64,000 nt of DNA. It comes from Combretum micranthum (lineage: Eukaryota; Streptophyta; Magnoliopsida; Myrtales; Combretaceae). The position numbers and the translations under genes were made by a program. The DNA lies in the NCBI GenBank assembly GCA_024138025.1, contig JAMXBD010000403.1, forward strand, positions 62,001 through 126,000, given 5' to 3'. The notes below the pieces were generated by a model. It did not search any database. It was not told the DNA's origin and worked only from the letters and a program-made list of their open reading frames with translations. This document shows positions 11,834-24,552 of the stretch, in pieces (within the stretch, counting starts at the first letter, position 1; each line of letters starts with the position of its first letter).

Positions 11834-12442
11834 GTTACCAAGCTGTTAAACCAAGTCTTTATTTCCAACAATAAAGCACTTCCTATAACACCATGCAATC
11901 ACATGTGATATCGTACTTATAATATGTTAGTTAACTATTTTCAAATAGCCTCTTTGAGACACTATTTTCCCATATGATTGTATCAAGCTAATCTCCCATG
12001 GTTTTTCCACATGGTGATTGGTGGGATGCAGTTTGTTAATTGAACTTTGAACCTTTTAATCAATTTTTTATTGAATACAATCACCTTGTTATATAAGTGC
12101 AACACCATAAAAGATTAATCTTACAATAAATAAAAATTAGCATCTTTAAAGTGATAAAGACTAGAGTATCAATGAATATTGATTATGGATATTAGCCAAA
12201 AAAAAAAAAAAAACAAATGCTTGAAAATAGTTAAATAAAATGCTATAAGTATGAAAAAACATGTTTATATTTCTTAGAATGCTAGCTCAATACAACCATA
12301 TGGAGAATAGTGTCTTGAAGAGATGATTTGGAAATAGTTAGATAAGATATATTATAAGTATGATATTACATGTAATTTCATGGTGTAGCAATAAGTGTTA
12401 TGTTATTGGAAATAAAGACTTGAGTTGATGCCTAGTAAATTT
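11834..12442. mobile_element. Foldback / long-TIR non-autonomous element
   Basis: The left arm (about 11835-11990) and right arm (about 12280-12435) are inverted copies. AAGTCTTTATTTCCAA on the left matches TTGGAAATAAAGACTT on the right. CCATATGATTGTATCAAGCTA matches the inverse of TAGCTCAATACAACCATATGG. About 290 bases separate the arms. CTAGT occurs just outside both ends. No transposase coding is seen, and a single strand would form a long hairpin. Confidence 0.7.
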
Positions 12443-13110
12443 TTTTTTTGGTTATCTTTTACCTTTAAAAGAAAAAATATAAATAGCATTTTGTCAACAC
12501 TTGGAATCGAACTTAGGCCTTCCACATAAATGCAGTAAGCCTTAATGCAACACTAGTATTAAACTCATGTCATAAAAACATGATTTTATACAAATAAAGT
12601 CGTGTCTTTAAGACAAGATTTCAAGTGCCCTTTTTTTTTTCCTAGTTGACCTTTTGGGAATTTTTTAAAAATAATCTTGTTGTATCCTTTATCCCAAAAC
12701 TCAATATATAATACCAATGCAAAATGGGAAATTAAACATGTGATTTTACTTTGCTTACACATGTTGCATCTTTTATATGTGATTTTTGCGAAAATAGTGA
12801 AAATTTCATTTATCATAGTTGTTGAACTTGTAATTTTACTATTTAGTATAATGCTAGAATTGATCGAATTGTGCAAAATCATTTTAAATCAGTAAAAGTG
12901 GAACTTATTAATAGTACAAGTAAATTGTAATTTTACCTAAACTCTATAAAATAATTTTGGATCAATAACTCATGAAACCACATAATAAACTTGTCATTTT
13001 GACAATCATTTCAGTTATAGTAAACCGCATGTTAAAGACATGGTTTTACATTCTATTTATGATACATACGATTTTGCATTAGTATTTGCATAATTAAAAT
13101 TATGTTATTA
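12443..13110. other. Non-coding DNA with a tRNA-like SINE fragment
   Basis: No protein gene. On the - strand, about 12495-12570 contains AGTTCGATTCC, which matches a Pol III B box, about 35 bases downstream of a weak A-box-like segment. This suggests a decayed tRNA-derived SINE. The rest is AT-rich without recognised structure. Confidence 0.3.
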
Positions 13111-13270
13111 TACTACGAGAAAATCGACTTTTAGAGACAAAAATTTTATGACAAAAAACAGATAAAATAAGTTGTATTTCTACAAATAAAACAATGACGA
13201 TGGTTTTTAATATGGAAATTTACATGTAAAGATAAATTTTTTATCTCTAAAGCCCAGATTTCTTATAGTA
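13111..13270. mobile_element. CACTA-like MITE, second copy
   Basis: Starts TACTACGAGAAA and ends TTTCTTATAGTA, good inverted repeats. The interior is clearly the same family as 107-265, sharing TTATATTTCTACAAATAA-like and GATGGTTTTT words in the same order. The flanking bases do not give a clean 3-bp duplication. Confidence 0.65.
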
Positions 13271-14764
13271 ATTTGTACCTTAAGTAACTTCTTTTTTGTA
13301 CAATCAGTATACTCATGTTACACCTAACCTTTTATGTGTTAATATATATATATATATATATATATATCAATATACTTTTTGTTAGTATTTCATGATTGAA
13401 GAAACTAATAAAAAACATTTTTTTTAATAATACACGCAGCTCGGCTATAATTATAATCCACTACTCCGATCCCCGGCAGCTTATCAAGCTCTCTTTCTTA
13501 ATATTCATCCTCAAAATTTGACACTTGGATCTCCAAACATGTAAGGGTACTGTTGTCTCATGAATCACTTTATAACACACCTGCTATATTAATCTAAACT
13601 CCATGTCTATATGAAAAATATTCTTTAATGGAAAAATCGTATAATAGATTATACACCACCAGTGATGGTCTTATTTATTCAAAATTATCTGTGTATTTCA
13701 TTTGTGACACTTGTTGCACCATATATATCTAATAAATATATTTATGTGCGTCAAGGTGGTAGTTATAGGAAGAGAATAGTTAGAAAAGGTAACACCATCT
13801 GCATGTAGAAGTAGAAAAATCAGTAGTAGAAAGTGATAGAAGTGGTTTTTGTGTTATAAAAATATAGTAAAATATAAAGAATGAATTGAATGAGTCTAAT
13901 AAAAGAATTGTACAAATTTAAAATAAAAATTATTGTTTTGCTTAGTCAATAGTCATGAATGCTGTAATAAATTTAAATCAATAATTATTCAATTGCTTAG
14001 TCAATAGTCATGAATGTTGTAATAAATTAGTTTCTTTAAGTAAAATAAATATATAATAAGGGAAAGAAAGCTTCTACTATACTATCAACGAGACCGTCCC
14101 AGCATTACTCTAATCATTAAAATAAATATAGTAATAAAATATTAATGATTCGATTAGGGTTGGGTATGGTGTGAGTCATTTGATGGTGACTGGACATGTC
14201 TCATGAAAATTAATAGCAAGACCATAAAATTTCCTAAAGGGAATTGATAAAGTTAGCATATAAAACTATATATTATAAAAGTGTGCGACGAATGAATTGT
14301 CTCTCGCTTGAAATATAATAGATGTAAAATATATAATCATATATAATATCATCATAACGTATGTTGTTGTTAATCATATTTTGTTTTGAAGGATTATGTT
14401 TTGAGAACCAAATGCACACGTAGACAAAATTCATCAAAAAGATAAAACCATATCTCTGAAACAAAATCAATCCATAAATCTCGGTTAACCAAAAATATTA
14501 TCTTTCAAAATTATCTTTAGGCCACAAAAATTAAGAAAATCAAAGCAAATCCTAATGGATATACCTCAAATCTATCTTGTTATGATATACTAGGTATAGG
14601 ATGTATATAAATTTGGTGTATACTCGGTAATACGATCTTAATGGAGAAGATATATATATATATATATATATATCTTTCCTCTTCATTAATACAATATATA
14701 ATAAGCAAGTGCTGGGGATGTTAATTTTCTTTTACTTGTTAGAAAATAAGCCCGAAGAGAGGAG
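13271..14764. other. Non-coding DNA upstream of the + strand RBR gene
   Basis: No gene found. It holds an (AT)n run at about 13343-13367, a 55-bp tandem duplication (13940-14049) and a (TA)n run at about 14650-14672. About 14320-14440 resembles 49840-49930 (shared ATATAATATCATSATAA and GTTGTTGTTAATCA words), a dispersed repeat. TATATAATAAG at 14693-14703 lies about 65 bases before the RBR start codon and could serve as a TATA element. Confidence 0.4.
13940..14049. repeat. 55-bp tandem duplication
   Basis: The word GCTTAGTCAATAGTCATGAA begins at 13940 and again at 13995, followed in both copies by TGYTGTAATAAATT. Two near-identical 55-bp units stand head to tail with no coding. Confidence 0.75.
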
Positions 14765-16273
14765 ATGAAGGAGTTTAAATGCAAAATTTGCTTGGAAAGC
14801 GTTCTCTTTAAACAGCTTTTTAAGACTGAAACTACTAGAGCATGTTTCGATTCTTTTTGCAAACGTTGCATTGCCAAATACATAAAAGCAGAAATCAAGA
14901 ACAACAAAGCAAGGATTCAGTGTCCATTGAAGGCAGCCTGCGATGATCACATACTAGATCCTCTGTCTTGCAAAAAACTTATTCGTTCCAAAGCTGTTTT
15001 TGTTAGATGGTGTGACAATCTATGTGATTTGGACATTCGAGAACTGAAGAAGTATTACTGTCCAAACATGGCATGTTTGGAGCTCATAGTAGACGAATGT
15101 AGTGGCGGGGTGAGTGAGGATAATAATGCTGTTCAGAATAGAAGAATCACTTGTCCTAATTGTAAGACAAGTTGGTGTTTTGGATGTTCAAGTCCATGGC
15201 AGGAGGGCCATCGATGCTTTAGGAACAATAATAGTTATCTCCCTCCAGGATGCGATTGGCGAAGGTGTCCCGGATGTAGTTACTATGTCGAGCGCAACGG
15301 CGGTTGCAGGGTCATTCATTGCAGGTATACATAATGCAATTTAATTATTGCTTTGATTTATAATTATCTACATTTAGCCTCTTCAACAATCTTATTAAAG
15401 AACACGAATCTACCAATTGTACAAAATGAAAAATTACTTAAATCCCGACACAAAGATGCAATTTTATTTTTTACAAAAAAAATCACATGTAAAACATGTA
15501 ATTTAAAAATTGTAGTATAAGTTGTATGTTAAATCTGTGCTTTACTGTAAATGGGAAGTAAAACTGCATCGTGAAACTATAATATGGAATTCCTATTACA
15601 CAAGAATAAAATTAAGCTAGGGTAATAGCATTTTTATTTAAATGAGGAATATTTTAAGATAAATTCAATTCTAGTATTGAATAATTCATACATTCAAGTA
15701 ATGAATATAATTAATTAAATTTCGTAATATCATGGAAGTATTATCACAGTAAATTGAATAGGCAAGTTAAGATCACATTATTGAGATAAATACGAATGAG
15801 AAACATTCTAAAAAAGAGTGTTTATATATATGTATAGGATATAAACTTTGATTTTCAAAAGACAGGCAAAATATATTCTTAATATATTGAGGTGAAGAGA
15901 GATGGAGATATAATTATTTTCAATAGGATATCACAAGCATGACACACAAAATTGACTGTGAAAGAATTAGCAAATTATATGATGAAATTAGAAACCTTAA
16001 GTAAATAGCTTCAAGAGATTTAATATTATTACAATTGCTGGCAAATGCAGCTGATGATAAAGAGCGTATTTGATCTCTATGTGTTACAGATGTGGCACAA
16101 ACTTTTGCTATTGTTGTGGCAGCGGATGCGGCAATGCAGGGGAAGGATGCCGGTGCCTAAATAATACATCCACGATTACTAGAGAAGGACCTGACTTTAT
16201 TTTAGTTGGCTTTCTTTTAGTATCTTGCATATTGATTTGTGTATTAGTAGTAGTAGTAGCAGCATTATTATGA
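14765..16273 (+). CDS. RBR-type RING-IBR-RING protein with C-terminal membrane anchor
   Basis: Two exons, 14765-15324 and 16090-16273, give 247 residues. The donor GCAG|GTATAC and acceptor TTACAG join in phase and complete an Arg codon, giving HCR-CGTNFCYCCG. The order is RING1 (C6-x2-C9, C27, C32-x2-C35), IBR (about residues 97-151), then RING2 from CPGC at 168-171. C181 aligns with the catalytic cysteine of RBR ubiquitin ligases. The last 25 residues (223-247) are a hydrophobic anchor. Plant RSL1-like RBR proteins also carry a C-terminal membrane segment, so a membrane-bound E3 is the likely class. It is odd that the RING1 zinc-ligand His is Asp29 and the canonical IBR His is Gln146, although a His sits three residues later at 149. 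E2 binding may therefore be altered. The protein is short for the family because RING1 starts at residue 6. An intact frame, correct splicing and a paralogue at 1539-2080 support a real gene. Confidence 0.83.
15325..16089 (+). other. Intron of the + strand RBR gene
   Basis: A 765-bp GT-AG intron, AT-rich, with no embedded gene seen. It interrupts the RING2 domain between the catalytic cysteine segment and the last zinc-binding cysteines. The - strand paralogue has a donor at the identical codon position. Confidence 0.8.
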
Positions 16274-16916
16274 AAGATCTCATTTTTTGGGATCTTCCAC
16301 ATCCGTAATATCTCAAAAAGCTGTTCAAATGTTAAAATCGATGAAAATTTGCAGTCCTACAAATGTTGTTCAATTCTTTTATTTTTATTTTTTTTTTCAA
16401 TTTATTTAACAAGTAGCATATGTTAATTTGCAAAAACAGTACTGCAGCAAATTCCTATCATTCTTACATAATATTTGAAAAGTCATTGGCGTTCTATCTA
16501 TTTATCACCTATCAGCAATTTAAGGTACTATTTTCTTTGAAAACCATTTTACTTTATTCTTAAGGTTTTCAAAGAGAGGTTTTCAATAATTATCGTTTCA
16601 TTTGTAAGATGCCCAAATTTGATAATTGCAAAAGAATACCAAAGGATCAATGCTGATGAAAGGACCTTACTTTCTTTTACTGAGAGGTTAAGTGCGTTAA
16701 GAATCTCTCAAATGAAAGATGGCATCATAAATTCTTAATTAGATAAGATGGAAATAGAAAATTAAAGAACATTGGCACATTAAAACAACCTATTCCGGTT
16801 ATCAATAGCCCATCACAAGACACGGCTACATTACGAGGCACGTGGCTGGGAACCATTTTGAAAAACTGTACATCTTAATCCAAATTAAACTTCAATTTTC
16901 GGATGTTTATATTACT
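16274..16916. other. RBR 3' flank
   Basis: No gene. Immediately after the stop codon, AAGATCTC and GGATCTT form a short hairpin. About 16720-16916 resembles 19720-20120 beyond the inserted solo LTR (shared AATTCTTAATYAGATRAGATG and AACATCTTAATMCAA-type words), so this is an older local repeat interrupted by the LTR insertion. Confidence 0.4.
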
Positions 16917-19673
16917 TGCAGGGACCCAGCCTACTTAATACCAATATTAGGCATACTAAATCCTCTAACCACACATAATACTCTAGTATTATAAAAAAAT
17001 AAGTATTATTGTAAGGTTATCTAAAAAGAAAATACTTTTATCGACTATTTGTTTGAACCAGCATTTAAATACATATAACTTTATACATAAAGCTAATCAA
17101 CACATGAATAGATTAACTTTACAAAACTTGGGAAAATCACAGTGTCAACACGTGACACTACAAAAGTCTAACACTTGTTCCTCTTAAAACATGAAAGAAA
17201 ACTTAACTCTTTATATTACAAACCAGGCTTTATAAAAAGTGTATATACATACACTACATTTCATTAACAAAATCTTAGAGAAAACTTAAATAAAATATTT
17301 TTGCTTGTACCGAGGGTCCTTATCCATTCCACTCATCTAAAAAGGCTTCACAGTCCGTTTGTAACCTATATCGTCATAGCAATCGTCCTCAACATTGCTT
17401 GCAAAGTATCATGAGCCAAAGGCTTAGTACACAATAACGCAAGCAAATATAAAGTGATAGGCATACTTAAGTTAAATGCAATGCAACAAAACAATAATAT
17501 ATTTATCTTTAATTAAATACGTAAAACAACATTAGAGTAGTCAAACTCTAATTTTAAGACTAGGGATCTGGGGGTCCTGAGGAACAACAATTGCTTATGG
17601 GGTTGTTATAGGCTGCTCGAATACCTATAACTCCTATACTTACTGAAACAAAGTAATAATTTCTTCTAGGGTTAATAGTCGTTACACAACTTTACTTAAC
17701 TTAATCCATAATATCATTTAGTTCAATTGGTCCCATAAACGTGAACTAAATCATTTTATTTCCTCTTAAGAATAAGCAAATGTTATCCCGATACTATCTA
17801 CCCTATCGATTACCCACTTAGACACTCATATATCACCATTGCATCATGGTCAAAGAAAAGTCATTACATCATGATAATGTGGTTTAAGCACCTAATTATT
17901 GTGTCATTGCATCATGACGAGGATACTGCTCCTTGTACCATATTCAACAACACACACACAACCAATTTCAAACAATTTATAACTTATCTTTGTTTAAGTC
18001 CATTTAGAATATGCCTAACTTAACAATCACCGAACAAGCTATTACGTACCTAAATAATCTAATCTATAGATAATAAACCCGTGCTTAAACCCAACTAAGA
18101 GTGTGAGTCAGTTAAGAAAATCATTTCATGTTAACTTCTTATCACAACAACATATTAACTCCTTGCATAATCATTATACTTAAACACAATTCTAATCATC
18201 TCACAGTTTATTCATTTAAGCTTAAATACTCACATCATATGTTATTAATCATCTATCTATTATCAACAAGGATTTATTATTATTATTATTTTTTAACATG
18301 AGAAGTACCGAATGATCTATGACACTCGTGACAAAGACTATGATGGTTATCATGGGCACCGTCACGCCCGTGATCTTGGTACACGATGGAAACAATTAAG
18401 CTTATCACGCTCGTAATAAGAGATAACGCCCCCTATCACAACCATGATATAGACCGTGATGTTAATTATGCCTGTAACAAGCTTTGTAGGAAATTTTTCT
18501 AAAACAACCCGAGGAGATAACATGCTTTATTGCGGTCGTAATCTTCCTTTATAAACCATATAGAGGAGATAACTACCTCTATTACGACTGTAATCTAGAC
18601 CTTGTCAAGCTATTTAAAAGACTCAGAGGAGATAACGGGCTGTGTGACAGCCCTTTTTTATAGGGAAATACAAATCTGAGAAGATGACAACCTTGATTAC
18701 ATCCGTGATGAATAGGGCACTATCCTTTGGTACTTGTTTCGAAAATTTTGAAGTCCTATATCCTCTAATTCTTTATAAACTCCTATGTACTTCTAAAAAC
18801 ATGCCTAACTAATCTATACACATATATCAAGCATCATTAAACTCATTTGTTCACACAACTTCATTCAACCCACCAATACACAACAAACTTAACCAAAGTA
18901 CATAATCTCATCTTTTAAGCTTGCTGACCTCTATTATTACTCTAGTCACCCAATTTCTACTTACTTATCACTAATAACATCCATACATACATCAAATCAT
19001 CATAATTCCATATTTCTTTTCATCAAACACCTAGAATACGTACACCTATTTGCATCTCTAACTCAACATATATAATAGTAGGCCTTAAATTCATATCAAC
19101 CATCAAAGTTCTACTCTTATCTAACATTAACATCACTCAAAATCATGATTGAAGAGATATCTTTAGAGATCAAGTTGTTTTTCCTACTTCCTTAGCGTGA
19201 TTTCCACTTCTCTTACTCTTGTATCTTGCTTCCTAACTTTGACCTAGAAGGATTTCTAATGAAGAAAATTTGGGTTTGTTTGGCTTGAGAGATAGAAGAA
19301 AGGGGGAGAGAGAGAGATGATGAAAATTTGGGTTTGTTTTGGATTATGATATTTTATCTATTTTGTTGACTTTTGGGCATTATGGAACTCTTTAGAAGAT
19401 GCTATATACATGGGCTTAGGTTTTGTATGTGTGGGCTTGGTTTAGTTATCAATTAAATTTGGGCTAAAAAAAAAAAATGCCATTCCGTGCACTAATCATA
19501 CATGCACCCAATTTAATAAAATTCTACAAACATATATTTTATTAAAATTTTACTAACACACATATACTACAATAACTAGAATTATACTACTTAATATAGC
19601 AATTAAATTCACAAATCATCAATTAATTATATGAAGGCAAATTAATTTGTATATAGAATTTTAGGTTATTTCA
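16917..19673. mobile_element. Solo LTR (2.76 kb), same family as 26163-28902
   Basis: Runs from TGCAGGGACCC to AGGTTATTTCA and is flanked by TTACT on both sides (16912-16916 and 19674-19678). Its backbone is collinear with the LTR at 26163-28902. Both share the blocks GGGATCTGGGGGTCCTGAG / GGGATCCTGAGTAACAGCAA, TTGCATCATGGT and TCATTGCATCATGAC in the same order and spacing. No internal retrotransposon coding is present, so it is the product of LTR-LTR recombination. It carries a distinct palindrome-rich block at 18320-18710. Confidence 0.82.
18320..18710. repeat. Array of imperfect palindromes, consensus near ATTACGNCCGTGAT
   Basis: Eight related imperfect palindromes fall within 400 bases: 18320-18333, 18361-18375 (GTCACGCCCGTGATC), 18402-18419 (TTATCACGCTCGTAATAA), 18434-18449, 18464-18480, 18527-18543, 18579-18595 and 18695-18710. 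The phrase GAGGAGATAAC also recurs at about 18511, 18563 and 18627. The flanking LTR sequence lacks these words, and so does the same position of the sister LTR. Confidence 0.7.
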
Positions 19674-21140
19674 TTACTTATATTTACTCCTTAGCTATGG
19701 GTTACAAACTGTTGAGATCATAAAACTTCATGTGCTAAGAATCTCGAAATAAAGGTTATAGCTTTATAAATTCATAATCAGATGACAAGAACATAGAACA
19801 TCAGAAAAAACTCACGAATTAAGAAGAACTATTCCAATCAATTCCCCAGCACAAGACACAACCTCATTATAGGAGCCCGCATGGCTTTATAAATTCTTAA
19901 CTGTGGATTACAAACAGATAGATTGATATTGTTGAGATCATATAGCTTTTGTGTGATGAATCTCGAAATAAAGATGGCTTTATGAAATCTTAATCAGATG
20001 AGATGAAAATGGAAAATTGAAAGCACTCACACATCTGAACATCTTAATACAAGTATCAATCTAACTTAGGATGTTTATAATTATGTTTACCCCTTAACTA
20101 TAAGTTACAAACAGATTGATATTGTTGACATCATAAAGCATGAGTTGAAACAGCCTTATAACACCTAAAGTTAGATTACATTATAAGAATTTAAAGATCA
20201 AAGAAAATATGGGTTGTTAGAATAACATAATTCTTTTTCTTAGTGTGTAGAGGAGATATTTATAAGAAACAAACTCTTAGCGGTTATTCATGTCACATGT
20301 TTATAGAGTAGTGTATATTTTTTAATAGTATCCATCACAAATTTGAAACTAAAATCAAATATGAAATTTATTTATTTGAAAAATAATGAAATAATAGATT
20401 TTTTAATAATTAATTCTTCTTATAATTGAAAGCAATTTATATTATAAAAACAAAAACAAATGTAAAGGGACTAAATATCACCAAGGTTTTAACCAGATAT
20501 GGTCGACCAATACATGCTAAGGATATTGGTAGAATTGGCAATTTAATGTTCGGGCCAGTAGAAGGCAAATGTCAGTATATTTTAAGGTCGTAGGAATGGT
20601 GCATTGTTTTTATAAAACTATTATATAAAAAAATTTATTAATATCCATATATTACTTATCATTTTACCTGGCATGTTAAACCTCAATAAATCTTCACGTG
20701 AGGTTTCCAATCCCCAGCATTATTGTGTGTGATGTTGGAGAGGTTTTTATCTTCATTTTATTTTTTACAACCAATACAACCAGCATTACCATTAGGTAGG
20801 ATAGAGTAGGGGAATGGACAGTAAGCATAATTCCATAACCCACCCTTTGACCCCTGTCTATCTGTCTGAGTTTATATTTTTATATTTAATTTACCATATT
20901 TTGCAAATTTTATTTTACATTTGCAAAAATTATTATGATAAATTATTTTGTGTGGGTTTTTTCTAACAATTTGATGGTTAACAAGTGGAGTTATGGTTGG
21001 GTCTAGGAATGGCATTGAAATTCTAGCCGGAGGGTTATTCCTCGAAGTCGATATTAGTATTAACTTATCATATATACTACCATAGATGATATTTACTATG
21101 GTTTTATGGAAGTATTTTTATGGAACAGTCCACTTGTATC
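19674..21140. other. Non-coding DNA with degenerate internal repeats
   Basis: Phrases such as GTTACAAACAGATTGATATTGTTGA and GAATCTCGAAATAAAG recur two or three times between 19690 and 20150, indicating diverged tandem copies also related to 16720-16916. I see no open frame of note and no other recognisable element up to 21140. Confidence 0.4.
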
Positions 21141-21707
21141 TAGGGCTGCAAATGAGTTAAGCTGCTTTAAAACTACTTGAGCTCACCTCAAGCTTAAGAG
21201 AAAGCTTGTTTATCTAAATTAGCTAAGCTCAAACTTTAATTTAGATTCACGAACCAACTTGTGAACATACTTGCAAGTAAGTTCGTTAAGAAACTTGTTA
21301 GTAAATTTATAAATTCTATATTTATGATATATTAATATAATTAAAACAAAAAAAAAAAACAATTTCTATTTAATGTATATGTATATATATTTAACAACTC
21401 TTATATGATATCTTCAAGTTTGAAAAAAAAAAAGTTATTTAAATGAGTTGACCTCAAGTTTTAATTCCAGGCTTGATAAAAGCTTTTTAGGCTCGATAAA
21501 AAACTCGGTTAGGCTCAAGCTTGATTTATAAATAAGCCATGCTTAAACTCGAAAATAAAACTCATTTAGTTAAATGAGCTTAGCTCTAGCCTAGATTTCA
21601 GACTTGATAAAAAGTTTGGCTCGAGCTCGTGCTCAATAATTCTCAAATAAGTCAAGCTGAGCCTTTAAAGGGTTTGTTCAGCTCAGCTCGACTCATTTGC
21701 AATCCTA
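21141..21707. mobile_element. hAT-like MITE
   Basis: A 567-bp element whose ends TAGGGCTGCAAATGAGT and ACTCATTTGCAATCCTA are inverted repeats extending about 25 bases. The interior is full of AGCTCAAGCTTGA-like words and has no coding. The flanks CTTGTATC and TTAGTATT agree at five of eight positions, compatible with an old 8-bp target duplication. Confidence 0.7.
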
Positions 21708-21869
21708 TTAGTATTTTAACCAAGTTTCACCATAGTCAAGGGTAATGGAATGGAAGTAATACTTATTTTTATAATATGGGACAAGATAGAGGTGTAAGTG
21801 TAACTATCTGCATTGCACTCGACCTTAGACTATTACCACCAATAGGATAGACTTCAATCATTTATTTTA

Positions 21870-22206
21870 GAAAAAAATGTTAAATTTGATACATAAATTT
21901 TAAAATAGTTAAGTTAGTATCCAATCAAAATTTTCGTGATTATTTTTACACCCTTACTAATACCATTTACTTTATTTCCTTATGTGAAAAAAAAAAGTAT
22001 ATTTATATTAAATGGAGCTAGGAGAAGTAGCAATAACTTGATGATATATCGTTTCTTCAAGTCAACAAACAGAGTACGTAATGTTAAAGCTATAGTAAAA
22101 AGAATAGTTACAAAAAGATTGATTGGATATTAAATTGACCGCTTCAAAGTTTTTATATTAAATTAAAATTTTGTACAAAGATGAAGTATCAAATTCGACA
22201 TTTGCC
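21870..22206. mobile_element. Probable MULE-like MITE
   Basis: The left end AATGTTAAATTTGATAC is inverted at the right end, where the - strand reads GGGCAAATGTCGAATTTGATAC. About 340 bp, non-coding. The style resembles the elements at 3498-3726 and 41724-42006, but I could not identify a clean 9-bp duplication and the boundaries are approximate. Confidence 0.5.
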
Positions 22207-24406
22207 CATGGTTATCAAATCTCATGATTCAACTTAAAATAGCAAATTGGTCAATAGAATTGAAACGTATAACGTAAGGTTTTGCGACTTATGTAAAATA
22301 ACTTTCAAATACTTGAGAGTTGCTTACATTAATCTTATAAAAATCATATGTTACAATAAAACTCATAGATTCAATAGTCATCATATTGCAAATAATCAAT
22401 CACAAGTCCTTATACTCTACTTTGTAGATAGTAGTAGCAATAAAGTTGCATTACAACATAAAATACTATAATAAAATGATAAATTAGAACAAATCATCAG
22501 TTTTCGATAAACCATATTTACAAGTTGCGACACTCACAAGCCATGTCTCTTAAAATGTTAAATAAATCAGCAACCCCAGTTTCAAGTGGAAGCAAGAAAT
22601 AGTGTATTATCAATTATAAATCCATCAACAGCTAATATTATGCAAAATCTTGCTAAAGTATTTATATCAGTCCATGAAGGAGTCCCAGCACATTTGTCTA
22701 CTCATGAGTTGAACGCTGATTTGACTCATATGCCCAAATCAGTAGGATACAACTCTGCAAACAAGTTCAGATAAATGGTTGAGATAAAGAAATTAATTTT
22801 CGGATAAATAAGGATTTTCCATATCCACTTCTATTTCTGACTCATCCCACTTCATATTCGTTTTTCCATCGAGCTCATTACTTAATGTCATGACATCATA
22901 TTTGGTTATGTGTTTATTTTATAGAGAGCAATTTAGAGACAATCGATCAATGGAAAACACAAATTTTTGGAATTAATCATTTCCACTTGCGAATCAATGA
23001 GGGATACTACCGGATGCTCTCGTATCCCACTCGAAGGAAAAAAAAAAAAAAAAAGGGATATGATCGATTACAGGAAAATTCTCATTCCGAAAATTATAAC
23101 ATAATCATACAATTTTTTTTTTTCGTAAGAAGAAAAATTGTTAATTCTATTTCAAGCATATCCTTATATAAAATGCAACTATAGTGATGTATACAAAAAT
23201 CAAACTCTATTTTTTTTTTTTTTAATGAAATCAGTTCACATGGACAGGACAACAATAATTCCAAAATCATTTGATAGTTGATATAAAACAACATTTTTGC
23301 CAAACAAGGTAAAATCTCCATGGCAAAAACATATGTTCAAGTAATTTGGTTATCCAGTTCCGCTACTGTAATGGCATCGTTTTCTTACTAGTCAAAATAC
23401 AAAAATAGGACAAAAAAGGGCAGCGTCTGTGGGGCATTTCGTTTGAGGAGGAAAAAAAAAAAAAACATAAATACATAATATAAACAAAAATTAGAGCTCG
23501 AATTCAGCCATCTTACTTTATATGTGATTCTGGTGTGCTTAAGATTTGAGATGTATGGCTATTGCAGTTTGTACGACACATCAAAGAGCAATAGAAGACT
23601 AAACTCCCTTACCCACTAACTATTCAATACTAGATCAAAAGACAGAGGCTAGAGACTAGAGAGAATTTGAGTTGATGATTTAAAGTGGAGAAGAACTAGG
23701 TAAAGATTTTTGTTCTTTCATTAAGAAGGCATAAAAAATGATAATGGACTGGCTGAAATTAGAAAGAAGAGGATAAAAGCCCTTGTAGATTCGGTAGAAT
23801 CATATGCTAAATCGCGAGAATCATATGCTAAATCGCGATTCTACTATTCTACACTTAAAATTGTGATTCTACTGCGATTTTGACAAAAAAAAAATTGTTA
23901 CTAAGTTAACTTGGGAACTCAATCTAGAAATGTAAACCCAAATGATATTACATGTTGATTCACGATTTTAACAACCTTGTATTTACCCTTTACTATGATA
24001 CAACTATTTAGCTTTATTAAAAAGCAATCCTAAAAACTTCGTAAGGGGGGCATGATTTGCACGACCATGACACACATAGTCTACTTGAAAATTCAAAAGA
24101 ATAGGAACTATTTGAATTGTCTTATTTTTATCAGTATCATATTTGTTTTAGATTTGTATTTGTTACTTATCTGTATCATATCTATATCATATTTGTATTG
24201 TATCTGTTTGGTTTGTTTATGAGTAAAACTGTTAATTTTTTATAGGTATCTATTTCTTGACAAACATCTGCTTGAAAATGAAAAATATATGATATCAAAA
24301 TAATCAAAATATGATGAAGCAAATAGAAAATGGTATTTCTTTTCTCCCACCATCTTCTAGAAATCAACAAGCATCTTCATATTTCTTATTTGTATTATTT
24401 TTTATT
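22207..24406. other. Non-coding AT-rich DNA
   Basis: Short open frames here have no recognisable domains. Notable bits are poly(A) near 23040, poly(T) near 23211, a 22-bp tandem duplication of GAATCATATGCTAAATCGCG at about 23800-23840, and at 24120-24250 the dispersed repeat also found inverted at 2860-3010. Confidence 0.4.
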
Positions 24407-24552
24407 CACTGCAAGAAAAATAAACTTTTGAGAGAAAAGATTTGCAATAGAAAATTATATTTCTATATATAAAATCAGTGCAAATGATTTTTGCAATAGA
24501 ATTTACTTTTAGATACGGAAATTTTATCTTTAAAACTAGTTTTCTTGTAGTG
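24407..24552. mobile_element. CACTA-like MITE, third copy
   Basis: Starts CACTGCAAGAAAA and ends TTTTCTTGTAGTG, a near-perfect 13-bp terminal inverted repeat. It is 146 bp and related in structure to 107-265 and 13111-13270, though the interior is more diverged. The 3-bp flanks ATT and TTT are not identical. Confidence 0.65.
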
